This document shows, in pieces, positions 11,791 through 23,409 of a stretch of 64,000 bases of DNA (the stretch's first letter is position 1; each line of letters begins with the position of its first letter). A program made the translations under genes and the position numbers. A model generated the notes under the pieces. That model saw only the letters and a program-made list of their open reading frames with translations. It ran no database searches and had not been told where the DNA came from. Where the stretch lies: positions 1,548,598 to 1,612,597 of the forward strand of contig OZ024784.1 in assembly GCA_964017065.1 (NCBI GenBank), written 5' to 3'. Source of the DNA: Haliclona indistincta. Taxonomy: Eukaryota; Porifera; Demospongiae; Haplosclerida; Chalinidae.

Positions 11791-14700
11791 CTCGCTCATA
11801 TGCATACTGCATCATACTGATTTCTCGTACTGCATACTGCATCATGACTGACGGTCGCGGTTTGCACTGACAGGCTAGCGAGCAGGCTAGTTATTTTTCA
11901 AAACACACGTATACTAATGGTTTTTCACCCATGGGCCTAATGTTGCATGCGGCATTGCTTTTAATGTTCCATTTTTAATGTAATTGAAAATTCAGTTAAC
12001 AATAAAGAGACAGGAATAGAATCACGAAAGAAAAGTCAACACGGATGATTGATGTCATAATTATAATTATTCCAATACTGAATATAAAGTGTAAATAACT
12101 TAGCTACATTTATTGCAAATATAACTCTTTTCTTTGTCATAGGTTACGCATCCAGAATGATACCATGAGTCACATTTGTCGCAGCCTACCATCTCACCAT
12201 AATCTCGCACCCTGCAGTGGCAATTTATTTCAAATGTCTCAGCAGATTTTATCCTTGACTTAACTCTCCTCCGTTGCAATACTGGAAATTGTTGTACTTT
12301 GCCACTCTCTAACACATTTAAGTAGTGCGTACGAAGCGATCTTTGGTCATAAATCTTTTGTATAGGATCTTCACCAAATGCTAAGGAAGTAACCATTGCT
12401 AAGGCAAATAAGGAGCAATCAGTAGCACCAGCTTGCTTGTTCACATTCATTAACTTAACAGTTAAGGTGTCCTTACTAGTATAGACTAATTTAGCTATAG
12501 TGTCAAATGTGTCATCGTTAAAGCTGTCAAAAGATGAGTCAAATAGCATTACCTCGTCATCATTTATAGCTTGAATTGCAGCCCAGTGATTCCTTCTGAT
12601 ATGAATTACTTGTAGAATAGTTTGTCCACTTTCGTGTTGTATGGCTGGATTTTGCCGTTGCTGCAATAGCGTGTCTTGCATTCCAGCAAATTGGGAGAAT
12701 TTACTCTTAAGTAGGTGCAAGAAGGAACTGACATGCTGACTGCTAAGTTCTCTTCCACAAACCACGTCTTGGCGATCCTTTTTGGTAAGAACGTATGATC
12801 CTACAGTCAGCCAATGGTTGTGACCTTTATTCAACAGTTGACAATCAGTTTTTGGTGTTGCCGTATTTTCACTTTCTGTATGAGTTGTACTGACATTGCT
12901 GTCAGCCAGAAACTGTGAGATTGATGTAAGTGATGCATTAGTGAGAGTAATATGTTCTGCTGTTGCTAGTGTTGCTGCAGATTGATGATTGCTAAGAATG
13001 CTATGAGTAACAGGCTCTGAATCATTCTTTTCAAACACTGTAAGGCATGAAGTTGGCAATGTGCAAAGGTAAGAAGATACTGGTATGTATCTGTGCACTA
13101 AGTCAGAGCATGATACCATTGAAAAAACGGCGCAAGAATTTTTGGAAGGAGATGAAGGAGAAGTTGATGTGTACCATGTGCAAAGAACACCAACATTTTC
13201 TTTTCCACTTGACAGGTGAACAGAGCTACTTAAAAACTGTTTAGCCTTTTTTGTTTTTTCTTTGTAGTAGGAAAACTGTAGCACCTTTCCTAGCTTGTAA
13301 GTCTCATCAGATACCTTAAACATACAATAGTCACCAACATTAATGGTCAAGCACACAAAAGGGTTAGTATTAAGGTGTCTTTCTTGATTTTGTTGCTCTA
13401 TTGCAAAAGGTTGTTTTGCTCTTACACGAAAGAGCCTGTCAGAAGAGATTCTCTCGCCTTCTTGCAAGAGCCAGACAGCAGTCGTCTTATGAATATAAGC
13501 AGACTTGTTGTTATGAGTTACCTCAACAAAAGGACTAAACTTTTTTCTACTTTTTCTAGGTGTCTTAGAAGAATCCTCTGTCTGTTCATATATTGGAAGG
13601 CCAGTTGATGAAATCCTCTTAAAGGCTGATTTACAAAGAGATGTTAAATTTGTGTTGAGAGATGTGTCAATGATGCCAACTTCAGTAAGTTTATCAATGC
13701 TAGACTTAATATCACTAGGGTCATTACCAATATTAGCCTCTTCAATCAAGCATTCAATTCCCTCGTCACTTCCTACCTCTTGATCATCAATATCGTCATG
13801 GTCATCTTTTATCTCCTCATGCTTGACAGTAGGGATGGGAGGGAAGTTCCAACATTTTGATTTTTTAAGCAACTCTGCCATTCCAAGTGTCTCTACTAAA
13901 GTTTGGGCTTCAATCTTTGCTTTCTCAACAGCCATGGTGATCTCCTCATTCGTTGGTAGTTTTGGCTGTTGAGGTACATTATGACCTTCCTTGTGTCTAT
14001 GAGCATGTGTATTCGGGTATTTAATGCCCGTTTTGCTGGCCTCGGACTGTAGGCATAACTGTGTGTGTAGTCTATGCAACCTACGAATGAGGCCAAGCAT
14101 TCCAAAATTGATAATTGTAGAAAATGTACTGCTCATACTCCTTGCTGAACGAAATATTTTTTCACATGACTGTGAACCCAACAGCCATGGCAGAAATTCC
14201 TCATGGTTAGACTCCCTTAATGTAAGGATGAGTGTGATCAATGCATGAGCATTTAGCTCAATGCAGACATAGGCATTGGTTGTAATGAAATTGCTTCCTA
14301 GCGTGTAGTTTGGATTTTGCAGCAACCACCAACGCCAGTAGCGTACAAAGAAGACCACAAACCAGATTTTCTTAACCCTTGATAAAGGTTCTAGTCCTTT
14401 ATCAAGGAAAGCGTCTACAACATTCTTTATTATTTGCAAGTATGTTGCTGTGCCTTTAGCACTAGGGCATTTGGAAACTAGTGAGATCACAGATTCGGTG
14501 GTGATATGTAACACGGCATCAAAGTTCTGGCGATCCTTGTGATTGACATCCTTTTCTCTGACACCATGTTCATCCTTGCCAAAGGTTTGTTGGACAAAAC
14601 GAAGGTCATATGACCCAGCTAAATATTTACCCATTGGAAGGATTATTGATGGCTTAAGTAGTCTTGCCTTGAGTTTTACTGCTAAATGCACTATGTCCTG

Positions 14701-16098
14701 CACATATGAAATGTTAGTCGGATTGTTTACTGCAAACCAGTCACTCCAACTAGGTGGAATTTTAAGCTTCTCAGTGCATTTGTCAATTTGCCAAGTATCT
14801 TGTTGTAACTTCTTTTTTGAAAGGCAAATTTGCGTTGAAACTTGCATGGCTTTCAATTCTCTTGAGTCGCCATCGGCTCCAAATGATACCACAGTAATAC
14901 CACGTTTGCCACACTCGTGCACAATGTGCTTCCACCTCTTGAGCACCGCATCAGTGCAAAACTTGTTGTCTGTGCCGAAGCACCCTAGACAAAATGCCGG
15001 AATATCTAGGGCAAGAGGTTTGACCATATAGACAAATGCATATTTTGCTACATTGCCACTTTTAAAGGCCTCCTCAATCAATGCAAATGATGTAGCCAAG
15101 TAAGAGTTGCATACAGGTAGTCCCTCATCATTCAATGGCAAAACAAATCCAACTAACTTGTTGCTTTCACTGTCATACTCCACTCTTCCAATCACACGTG
15201 TCGCATCTTCTCCAATGGTAACTATTGTTGTACTATTATATGAAGTAAGGTGTTCTAGCAAGTCATCGAAACGAAAATCACCTTCAACAAACACGTTGTA
15301 CTTCTTTGTAAATATTCTTTGGACAGACCTCAAACATGGCAGAGCCTTAGATAGGTTGCACTGTAAGAAGTTGTATGCCAATGGACCACAATAAACAAGA
15401 AGAGATGTTGCAAACTTTTTCACTACTTCTTCATGACGGATACCTTGACGACTCTTAGCTGCATTCCTTTTGGCATTATTTAACAACCGCTCTAACATAC
15501 AGCTAACACTAGAATCCCTCTCATTCATTTCTAAAACTTCCTCTATTTCAGGGACATTCCTTATGGCTTCCAAAAGATAATCATAAAACGAGGTTATTTT
15601 CATCTGTTTTGGATCAGATCCTGCTTTTAGCAATGCTAGCCGCTTTCTGTGAGTTCGTGACCAATCTGTTGTAATCACTGATAGTTGAGTGGGATCATGT
15701 TCGAGAGAAGGCTGAGCAGGATCCGGAGTACAAGAAGAAGAGTGAGTTTCAGCCAAGTCTTCAGGAACTGAGTTATAGAGTGTTTCACTGTCGATAGGAG
15801 GTACATGTACATCATCATCACAATACGCTGCTTTAATCATATGCTTTTGTTTATCTTCAGTGAGAGAGAGTGCGGACGCTAGAATAAAAGGTCCGGTTGA
15901 TAGTTGAGTGGGATAGTGTTCAAGAGAAGGCTGAGCAGGAGTGCTAGGAGAAGAGTGAGTTTCAGCCAAGTCTTCAGGAACTGAGTTAGGGCTCGGTCAC
16001 ACTGCGATAACGACAACGACAATTTTGGCGTTAACGTACGTTCGCGCGCGCGCCGCGCACGCTTGTGTGCTAGCGAACACGTGCGCTCAAACTCAAAG

Positions 16099-17421
16099 AT
16101 GGATCCCGGGCTGCTGTTTACTGTGTCATGCGTCATGTCCTCTACTGCTTCGCTACTGGATATAACACAGCATTCAAGCCACTCGAAAACACGTATCCAT
16201 CTCCCGAAGCGCCTCTCCGGCTCAGCTGCTCGACGTCGGCGAAACACGGCAGGACTCATCGTTCTGTTGTTGCCTGAGTTTCAAAAGTTGGTCAGTTCTT
16301 TTCGAAGCCCACGGCGTTTTTGGGCAGCACCAAGAGGTAAAGGATTTTGGGAGAATGAAGTGAAGTGGAACTGGGTGAACATGGGAGAGCAATTTCCCGA
16401 TTATGAAGAAGCACAGTACATCAACCATTACAGAATGACCAAGGGGACATTTCAGTTTCTTTGTGAGAGGTATGGAAAAATGCTAAAAAAGCAAACAACT
16501 CGGCTGCGCCAACCTATTCCCTACCCAAAAAGGCTTGCAATAGTCATACACTGGATGGCTCATTGTCTTACCTTTACACAATTGGCAGCATTGTATGCTA
16601 TTGCTAAGTCTACTGCTATAGCAATTGTACATGAAGGGATCACTGTATTGCATAAAGAACTTGTACCTGAATCAATTAGACTCCCCACTGGTTCTGAGTT
16701 TGACCAGGTTATGTACGATTTTAAGTCTCTGTGTGGGTTGCCTCTTTGCGCTGGTGCACTGGATGGAACATTCATGAGGATACGGAAGCCATCGGTATTT
16801 GGTGACACATACTACTGTTACAAACGCTTCACTGCCATCATTGTACTAGGTTGTGTTGATGCTCGTGGGGTGTTCACTTATGTTAATTCTGGTAGACCAG
16901 GCTCTGTAGGAGATTCATATACCTTCAGGCACTGCTTACTCGGCAAGAAGATACGAGACAAAGAATGGCTCAATAATGATCCCAAAAGAATAGAAGGAGT
17001 AGATGTACAGCCCTACATAGTTGCAGACTCAGCGTTCCGTCTTTCCAGTAGTGTTATGAAGTGTTTCGATGAATCTCATGGTAGACTAAGTCGTCGTAAA
17101 CGGAGCTTCAACTATGCTTTAATTCGTACCCGTCGTGTTGTAGAACAGGCATTTGGGCGTTTGAAAGGGAGATGGAAGATAATGGATGGATGCAATCTGA
17201 ATGACCCAACATTTGCTAGTCGTGTTGCGGTAGTGTGTTGTGCCCTTCACAATGTTTGTGAGAGATATCAATGCCCCTTTGAGAGTTCTTGGTTGCCTAA
17301 CAGTAGTGCATACACTGATGGTGGAGCAACTACATCTCAACAATCTCCTAGTGTACAATCAGCATTAATCAGAGATGCTCTTTCAAAGTATGTACATCGC
17401 ACCCACCCTGCTCCTCACTAA
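16099..17421 (+). CDS. Harbinger transposase (HARBI1-like, DDE_Tnp_4 nuclease)
   Basis: About 440 residues, no introns. An N-terminal helical region (YRMTKGTFQFLCERYG) leads to a helix-turn-helix-like stretch (FTQLAALYAIAKSTAIAIVH). The catalytic D-D-E set is visible: Asp in GALDGTFMRI (about residue 228 from this start), Asp in IVADSAFRLSSSVM (about 315), Glu in RRVVEQAFGRLKGRW (about 355). Length is in the usual range for this family. I chose ATG 16099 (AAGATGG context, MDPGLL); an in-frame ATG at 16063 would add 12 residues. It cuts and pastes the element with the Myb/SANT partner at 17546-18487. Confidence 0.92.
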   Translation: MDPGLLFTVSCVMSSTASLLDITQHSSHSKTRIHLPKRLSGSAARRRRNTAGLIVLLLPEFQKLVSSFRSPRRFWAAPRGKGFWENEVKWNWVNMGEQFPDYEEAQYINHYRMTKGTFQFLCERYGKMLKKQTTRLRQPIPYPKRLAIVIHWMAHCLTFTQLAALYAIAKSTAIAIVHEGITVLHKELVPESIRLPTGSEFDQVMYDFKSLCGLPLCAGALDGTFMRIRKPSVFGDTYYCYKRFTAIIVLGCVDARGVFTYVNSGRPGSVGDSYTFRHCLLGKKIRDKEWLNNDPKRIEGVDVQPYIVADSAFRLSSSVMKCFDESHGRLSRRKRSFNYALIRTRRVVEQAFGRLKGRWKIMDGCNLNDPTFASRVAVVCCALHNVCERYQCPFESSWLPNSSAYTDGGATTSQQSPSVQSALIRDALSKYVHRTHPAPH

Positions 17422-17545
17422 CATTCGCTTAATTGTAACTCATAATCAATAACATTGTAATAATAATACTTGTTGTTATTATTAAATCAGAATTGATAAT
17501 TACGTTTTGTAGTGCTACTGCTAGCTATTATAGCTAGAATTATTA

Positions 17546-18487
17546 TTAGTCTTTTTTCTGGTCAAACAGCATTTTGAAGAGCTGCGCTTGGAAAATCTGA
17601 TTTTGCTGACTCATCTGCTGCTGAAACAGCTGCGAGGACTGCTGCAGTCGTTGTGACGTCTCAGATTCAAATCTGAGACGGTCTTGTTCAAGCTTCGCTT
17701 GAAATTCTAGAGCTTCTTCTTGCATTTTCTTCTCGTGTTGAATCTGGGACTCCTGTGATGACTGCTGAATAGCAGTGAATGCCGCCAAGAATTGAGACTG
17801 AGATCCAGCACTTTTTTGGTTATTAATTGCACGAGAGACCTTTCCCTTTTTCTTCTTCTCCACAGGAGGCAAAACAAACTCGTTATCAGAATCTACATCA
17901 TCATCTTCATCTTCAGAGCACAATATGTACCTATCTCCTGGTGACTCTGGAGTTGCTGGTGTAGCAGGTGAAGGTGCTGATGACGAAGAAGGTGTTGATG
18001 ACGAAGATAATGTTGGTGTAGATGATGAGGAAGGTGTTGATGATGAAGACTCTGGTGTTGCTGCAGAAGATGTCTGAAGAGAGATGGTATCCTCAACTGA
18101 TGTGGATGCTCCAAGAGATGGATGGTTCTTAAAGCAGTGGTAGAATACACCAAAGTTGGGCCAGACTGATTTAGCAGCTTCCAGGTCGAGTTCAATGTCT
18201 TGGTCATCCAACTTTTTCCCAGTCCTCCGATAAGTTGAGTAGAACTGCTTCCCTTTTCGAAGGATAGAGTCTATCTTGTTGTGCACATCTTTTACTGCAT
18301 AATTCGACTCCGCTTCTGTTAACAACTCGTTTAGCCTCGTTGTTGCCTGCATCTCTTTCTTCTTCCTTGTCAGCATCAGCCCGTCCGTCTCTACTAGTAC
18401 ATCTGCCCATATCTCAATCAGTCTTCTCTCCGCTTCGGGATCCCATCGGGTCCTGGTACGCTTAGCTTGCTTTGGCCTTAGGCTCAT
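17546..18487 (-). CDS. Harbinger Myb/SANT-like DNA-binding partner
   Basis: 313 residues. An N-terminal trihelix of Myb/SANT type (about residues 10-110: RTRWDPEAERRLIEIW ... VHNKIDSILRKGKQF ... VWPNFGVFYHCF) is followed by a Ser/Thr/Pro linker of repeated SSSTPS type and an acidic patch SEDEDDDVDSDNEF. It ends in a long Gln/Glu-rich helix likely to form a coiled coil (FLAAFTAIQQ to MLFDQKKD). In Harbinger elements the second protein binds the ends and brings the transposase to the nucleus; that role is inferred from the family. It ends 125 bp from the transposase stop, tail to tail. Confidence 0.88.
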   Translation of the reverse strand: MSLRPKQAKRTRTRWDPEAERRLIEIWADVLVETDGLMLTRKKKEMQATTRLNELLTEAESNYAVKDVHNKIDSILRKGKQFYSTYRRTGKKLDDQDIELDLEAAKSVWPNFGVFYHCFKNHPSLGASTSVEDTISLQTSSAATPESSSSTPSSSSTPTLSSSSTPSSSSAPSPATPATPESPGDRYILCSEDEDDDVDSDNEFVLPPVEKKKKGKVSRAINNQKSAGSQSQFLAAFTAIQQSSQESQIQHEKKMQEEALEFQAKLEQDRLRFESETSQRLQQSSQLFQQQMSQQNQIFQAQLFKMLFDQKKD

Positions 18488-18990
18488 CGTGTGTTGTCCC
18501 GATCTCAGTCGCTGTCGATGTCGTGCAGTAGTCGTTCACGTGGCTTGTTCTCCAGCGACAGCGTCTGCGATACGTCAATACCACGATAGCATTTATGACA
18601 GAGATATCCGGAAAATTTCACCTTCGTGGGGGCGTGGTAGCTAGCTAGTGGCCGTGTTTCTCAGTTCACCCAAAGCTGTTTAATCTTCGACGGCATTGTC
18701 GTTTATCCTAGCGTTTCGCAGCCAATTTCAAACAACTTGGGACGCATGGCCGCAATCACTGAGCCGAGACTTGAGCAACAGGATTGTATGCCGAGGCAAG
18801 TGAGATCCCACGAACAATGTTAGATGTTCGTTGTCCAAGATTGCTCGGCATAGTGGGCAAAACAACTAGACTAGACAAAACACGTAGCTATGCTAGCCAT
18901 GACTACGGTACATGTAGTGACTGCATGCTTTCCGTGCATGCGGCCCGTTCCTGCCGTTATCGTCAAATTAGTCGCAGTGTGACCGAGGCC

Positions 18991-19990
18991 TTATAGAGTG
19001 TTTCACTGTCGATAGGAGGTACATCATCATCACAATACGCTGCTTTAATCATATGCTTTTGTTTATCTTCAGTGAGAGAGAGTGCGGACGCTAGAATAAA
19101 AGGTCCGGTTGATAGTTGAGTGGGATAGTGTTCAAGAGAAGGCTGAGCAGGAGTGCTAGGAGAAGAGTGAGTTTCAGCCAAGTCTTCAGGAACTGAGTTA
19201 TAGAGTGTTTCACTGTCGATAGGAGGTACATGTACATCATCATCACAATACGCTGCTTTAATCATATGCTTTTGTTTATCTTCAGTGAGAGAGAGTGCGG
19301 ACGCTAGAATAGAAGGTCCGGTCGAAAGTTGAGTGGGATAGTGTTCAAGAGAAGGCTGAGCAGGAGTGCTAGGAGAAGAGTGAGTTTCAGCCAAGTCTTC
19401 AGGAACTGAGTTATAGAGTGTTTCACTGTCGATAGGAGGTACATGTACATCATCATCACAATACGCTGCTTTAATCATATGCTTTTGTTTATCTTCAGTG
19501 AGAGAGAGTGCGGACGCTAGAATAAAAGGTCCGGTTGATAGTTGAGTGGGATAGTGTTCAAGAGAAGGCTGAGCAGGAGTGCTAGGAGAAGAGTGAGTTT
19601 CAGCCAAGTCTTCAGGAACTGAGTTATAGAGTGTTTCACTGTCGATAGGAGGTACATGTACATCATCATCACAATACGCTGCTTTAATCATATGCTTTTG
19701 TTTATCTTCAGTGAGAGAGAGTGCGGATGCTAGAATAGAAGGTCCGGTCGATAGTTGAGTGGGATAGTGTTCAAGAGAAGGCTGAGCAGGAGTGCTAGAA
19801 GAAGAGTGAGTTTCAGCCAAGTCTTCAGGAACTGAGTTATAGAGTGTTTCACTGTCGATAGGAGGTACATCATCATCACAATATGCTGCTTTAATCATAT
19901 GCTTTTGTTTATCTTCAGTGGGAGAGAGCGTAGAAGTTGCAGGTGCAGGTATAGAGGGTATAGAGATATTAATAGTTTCAGTAGCGGTAC
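18991..19990 (-). repeat. In-frame protein repeat array, units of about 210 bp
   Basis: About five units here and part of another at 15770-15988, past the Harbinger. Each encodes about 70 residues with the order AAYCDDD..PPIDSETLYNS, PEDLAETHSS, AQPSLEHYPTQLS and ASALSLTEDKQKHM. Units differ at only a few bases (HV present or absent, PS or SS). The array joins the finger-bearing start of the Ulp1/PHD protein to its core. Near identity points to recent expansion by slippage or unequal exchange. Confidence 0.85.
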
Positions 19991-20869
19991 CCCCTCCCTT
20001 TAACTGGGAGGGGCTAGCCGAAAATGTGAGGATTCTTGACCTTGTGGGTTATTTGAGTTAATGCTTTCTTCTAGGTCTTGTGAGAAATTCAGGTATCTGT
20101 TCTCATCTGGGTCTTGCTGGTCATCATTTTGTTCTGGCTCTTGTGAAAGGATTAGCTCAGAGCAGGCCCTTGGAAAGAATCTATGTATGCTTGTTGCGCA
20201 CGTGGGTGCTGACTTTTGCTGTTTAAGGCATTTAATAACGTGTTTGGTCCAGTTAGAAATTACTGGCTTGCCATTGGATCGTCCAAGTGTGTAATCTTTC
20301 ATACATAATTTGCACTTAATGCTAGCAATACAGCTACTATCATCTCTAAGCTTTACACACACTTCATACTGCTCCTCTTCTTTCAACTGCTTAATATGCT
20401 CATTCTCCTGTTTTTTCTGCCATTTCACTACCTGTTTACGTACATGGCTGTATACTGCAGGTAAATCATCACTAGTTTCTCCCTCTCGACAGTGTTTTGC
20501 TTTCTTTAATGGTTTGAGATTATCTTTATCAGCATTGCACCGCTTCTTTGTGCGAAAAATTTCCTTCTCTTCTTTGATTTGTTTGATAAAATTTATAATT
20601 GATGACTTGTGCCCCAGCAGGTATCTAAAGTTGCCTGTCTTTGTCCTTCCACGAGAAAACCTCGGATCATCGACAAACTCATTTGTTATAAATGTTTCTA
20701 TCTCTTCAATTGAATTGCCCTTGCTCGTGATATCCATTTCTGCAATACTGTCTAGCGTTTCATAGCCAGCTTCCAAAAAACTCTCGACTACATAGGCAGG
20801 AAGTTTTTTGCTCATTCTATCACTAGCCTCCTTTACCTGTACTTCATAATCTGGTTCTTCAGATGCCAT

Positions 20870-21895
20870 GGTCTGCAAAATTCAGTACAGTATTACATTA
20901 TTTTTTTAATGGCGGCTATAATTATTGTAATAGTTGGTTAATAACACATTGTGTGGGTAAGCCAGTGATGGAAATTCGACAACACGGACATTTTGTTGTC
21001 AAGATAATAGCTACAATTTTGTATTACAGTGTAATTATTAGTATGGAAAAAACATGCGATAGCTAAATAACATTGTACATTTTTGTTTCTAATTGAGCAT
21101 TAGTAGTGAGCACTTGCAATACTTATAATTATGTCTTTTTTCTAGATTCTCAATATTATTATGTCAATGCAACAATAGAGTCTACGTTTAGTTTTACAAA
21201 GCCCTAAAGCATTCCACATTAATCGCACCTTATCTAGCACAATTCAAGTGAAGGGAGGTGTAAATGTAACACTGCTTACCAATGGTAAAGAGGTGACCTA
21301 TGAAGCAGTGAGTCAGATAGCAGCCGTAGATGTCCTGTTTGTAGCAATACCAGCTGTAGCTCAGTATAGATGTCCTGTATGTACGAGTGTATGTAGCAAT
21401 ACCAGCTGTATAGATGGCCTGTATAATCATTACATTAACACTAGCACTACTTGTTTGCAGACTATTCATTTTATTCAGTTTCTGCTGGCTGCTCAGTAAT
21501 GCTTCTCACCGACGCTTCCCACAAATATATTACTCCACTTCTAGTGTTGTATAATTTATACAATTATATTAAGTTAAGCAGGGCAATGATACTGGACTCC
21601 TTCTTAATACAATACCAAAACTAAGTATATACTGCGCACTAAGAGCACTACACCGTTATGCGTTATTGTTTACCTCCACTGGAAATACGACAGAAAGACT
21701 GAGCTAGCTTGATCCTTGAGTACAAGTCTAGGTACAAGTAGTTCTCTGACGTGACCGCGAGTGCGTAATGTAATGATGATGAATAAATTATTATTATAAC
21801 ACACAATAAAGATTTATTACACTGATAACAAAATTAATTATTAGTCTATTCACGTGATTCATCTCACTGACCACGCCTTCCTCAAACGGATTTCA
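20870..21895. other. Non-coding part of the large TAG-9-like element
   Basis: Upstream side of the minus-strand gene, so its promoter should lie here. Very AT-rich. A short direct repeat (TGTAGCAATACCAGCTGTA) occurs near 21341 and 21390. No convincing gene. Confidence 0.5.
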
Positions 21896-22075
21896 CCTCG
21901 GAATTTCTAAATTTTACTTGGATTTCGTTTGGATTTCTGGATTTCGCTTGGATTTCTGGATTTCGTTTGGATTTCTGGATTTCAATTGGATTTCTGGATT
22001 TCAATTGGATTTCTGGATTTCACTTGGATTTTATTTGGATTTCTGGATTTCTCTGGATTTCAGATTGGATTTCAA
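21896..22075 (+). repeat. Subterminal TTTGGATTTC repeat array (right)
   Basis: Same GGATTTC units and same orientation as 11496-11790. It lies just inside the right TIR, whose GTACGAGATTTC block (22082) has a counterpart in the left TIR (11477). Confidence 0.8.
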
Positions 22076-22288
22076 GTAACAGTGTACGAGATTTCGAGAG
22101 TGTCGGACCCCTCGGGCGAGGGTGTGGTCTGGGGACGAGACCGACTAGAAGTAGAGCCTGCCTGCTGGTAATAGTACAGCGGTTTCACTACTTCTTGCAA
22201 TCTAAAAGCGTCAACCGTAGAGCGTAAACCGTGTTCAATCTAAATCACGCAATGTAATAAACCTTCCAAATAAGGCACGGATGACGCT

Positions 22289-23350
22289 TAGCCTCGTACC
22301 CAGGCGCTAGAAGGGGGTGGAGCGAAGGGGAGAAAAAACAGCGCCTGGCTTACGCTAGTCTGGCCGCTGCCCCTCCCCGCCTATTGAGTGGGTGGTGGAC
22401 GGCGTGTAGGGTCTAGCAAACATTACCATTCATCGATTTTATATGAATATTAAAATTGATTATTGCAATGATAAGCGGGGATTCCTCAATGCCATTGTAC
22501 CGCATGAATTGCTGCACACTGCGCTGGTTTAAGCCATCTATGCTTGAATCGCGGTAAACAATTTTCGATAGCATCGTCAAAGACGTCAACAGCACGACTG
22601 TTAGTCACCGTAGCTGTTCTGTCATAGCCTGTAATATTATTCACGATCAAACCCAGCCCACGATCCATGAATATTACTGCTCAAGATCTTGAGCAGTAGA
22701 ATCTGATTGGTCGGTTGGGAAACTATGAATGGCAATGTTTGCTAGACCCTACACGCCGTCCACCACCCACTCAATAGGCGGGGAGGGGCAGCGGCCAGAC
22801 TAGGCTTACGCATGCGCGACTAGCGGTGGAATTCCACCGCCGCCGGTTATCATCGTACACGTTTGTAGTACGTGATGAATATTCATCAGTTTTTTTAGCA
22901 GTTCGTGAAGCTTTCCTGTTTGCAATCTGCTGTCATGACTGTATTCTAGCGGCTTTTCTTGAAGCTCTAGCACAAGAGCAGATGTACAATTTAACAACTG
23001 GGTGCTCCTGGTAGCGGAAACGAGCGACATCGATTGACAAGAGCGGTATAAATGACGCGATTAAGCCTACTATTGCGTATGCACGCTCACCACAAAGTTA
23101 TTTGTCGAATCCAGAGCTAGAGCTGACGATCGAGTTGCTACTCAGTCAGTTGCTTGTAAGTTTAATAATGGAGGCGTGGTCTGAATAACCGCTACCACGT
23201 TTTCATGACATAATCGGAATATTTTACAGTAAAATAAACGGATATTTAGCGCATGCGTGTGCAGTAGTGTACAGGGCAACAGTAATAAACTTTGAACTTT
23301 GTACCAGGCGCTTATTTTTTTCTCCTCACTAGCGCCTGGGTACGAGGCTA
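22289..23350. mobile_element. Short TAG-9 element inside the MITE
   Basis: Ends TAGCCTCGTACCCAGGCGCT and complement. The direct flank GGATGACGCT appears at 22279-22288 and 23351-23360; this is 10 bases, one more than other family members. The ends again fold on themselves (AGGCGC...GCGCCTGG). No gene; another element is nested at 22356-22802. Confidence 0.85.
22356..22802. mobile_element. Innermost TAG-9 element, 447 bp, long TIRs
   Basis: Ends TAGTCTGGCCGCTGCCCC and complement with TIRs of about 70 bp. A perfect 9-bp duplication GGCTTACGC lies at 22347-22355 and 22803-22811. Non-coding, so non-autonomous. Confidence 0.9.
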
Positions 23351-23409
23351 GGATGACGCTTTACGCTTTTGTGGCTGTTATGCATGTTGCAAGGTGTAAT
23401 AAAACCGCT

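Larger units (their letters stand above)
15989..18990. mobile_element. PIF/Harbinger DNA transposon, apparently complete
   Basis: Ends GGGCTCGGTCACACTGCGA (left) and near complement (right, 18972-18990), with the 3-bp duplication TTA (15986-15988 and 18991-18993) typical of the superfamily. It contains the usual pair of genes facing each other: transposase on + and Myb/SANT protein on -, both uninterrupted. It landed in one unit of the host gene's repeat array; other units show the intact site GAGTTATAGAG. Intact genes and a clean duplication suggest a recent insertion. Confidence 0.93.
12100..20869 (-). pseudogene. Giant transposon protein: BED-like finger, DDE-like core, Ulp1 protease, PHD finger; split by Harbinger
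   Basis: Without the insertion it is an almost unbroken frame of about 1.9 kb codons. Start: MASEEPDYE at 20869. A BED-like finger CKLCMKDY...HVIKC lies near 20230-20325, then a one-base frame change at the G-run near 19990. Next is an array of about 70-residue repeats (19990-18991 and 15988-15770), interrupted by 15989-18990. The rest is one 1289-codon frame. DDE-like candidates are GADGDSRELKAM (about residue 363), VQDIVHLAVKLKARL (420) and SQSCEKIFRSAR (600). A C48/Ulp1-type protease follows, with His in NHW (1128), Asp in LFDSS (1144), Gln (1179) and Cys in TDCSLFALA (1185). Last is a PHD finger (1250-1288, CHC...CDKC...WYH..C...CNKC). Ulp1 cargo is known in Mutator-like and Zisupton/KDZ transposons. 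Domains sure; superfamily uncertain. Confidence 0.7.
11397..22147. mobile_element. Large TAG-9-like element carrying the Ulp1/PHD gene
   Basis: Left end TAGTCGAGTCTCGTCCCC and right end the near complement (22125-22147). The TIRs share the CCCCAGACCACACC and GGGGTCCGACACT blocks (left to about 11466; right from about 22106). It starts one base after the duplicated ATTAGAGAG of the neighbouring element, so it lies in the same 19.2 kb host. No clear 9-bp duplication was found (left flank TTAGAGAGC, right flank GAAGTAGAG). Contents: two same-direction GGATTTC arrays, one long minus-strand gene, and a Harbinger insertion. Without the Harbinger it would be about 7.7 kb, a plausible autonomous element. 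Confidence 0.7.

Noticed and set aside
11388..11820. Frames rich in FGFLDFVWIS or NPNEIQKSKR
   Set aside because: Both strands stay open only because the DNA is a GGATTTC array.
20310..20765. Plus-strand 151-codon frame
   Set aside because: Shadow of the minus-strand BED-like N-terminal region, which has the sensible composition.
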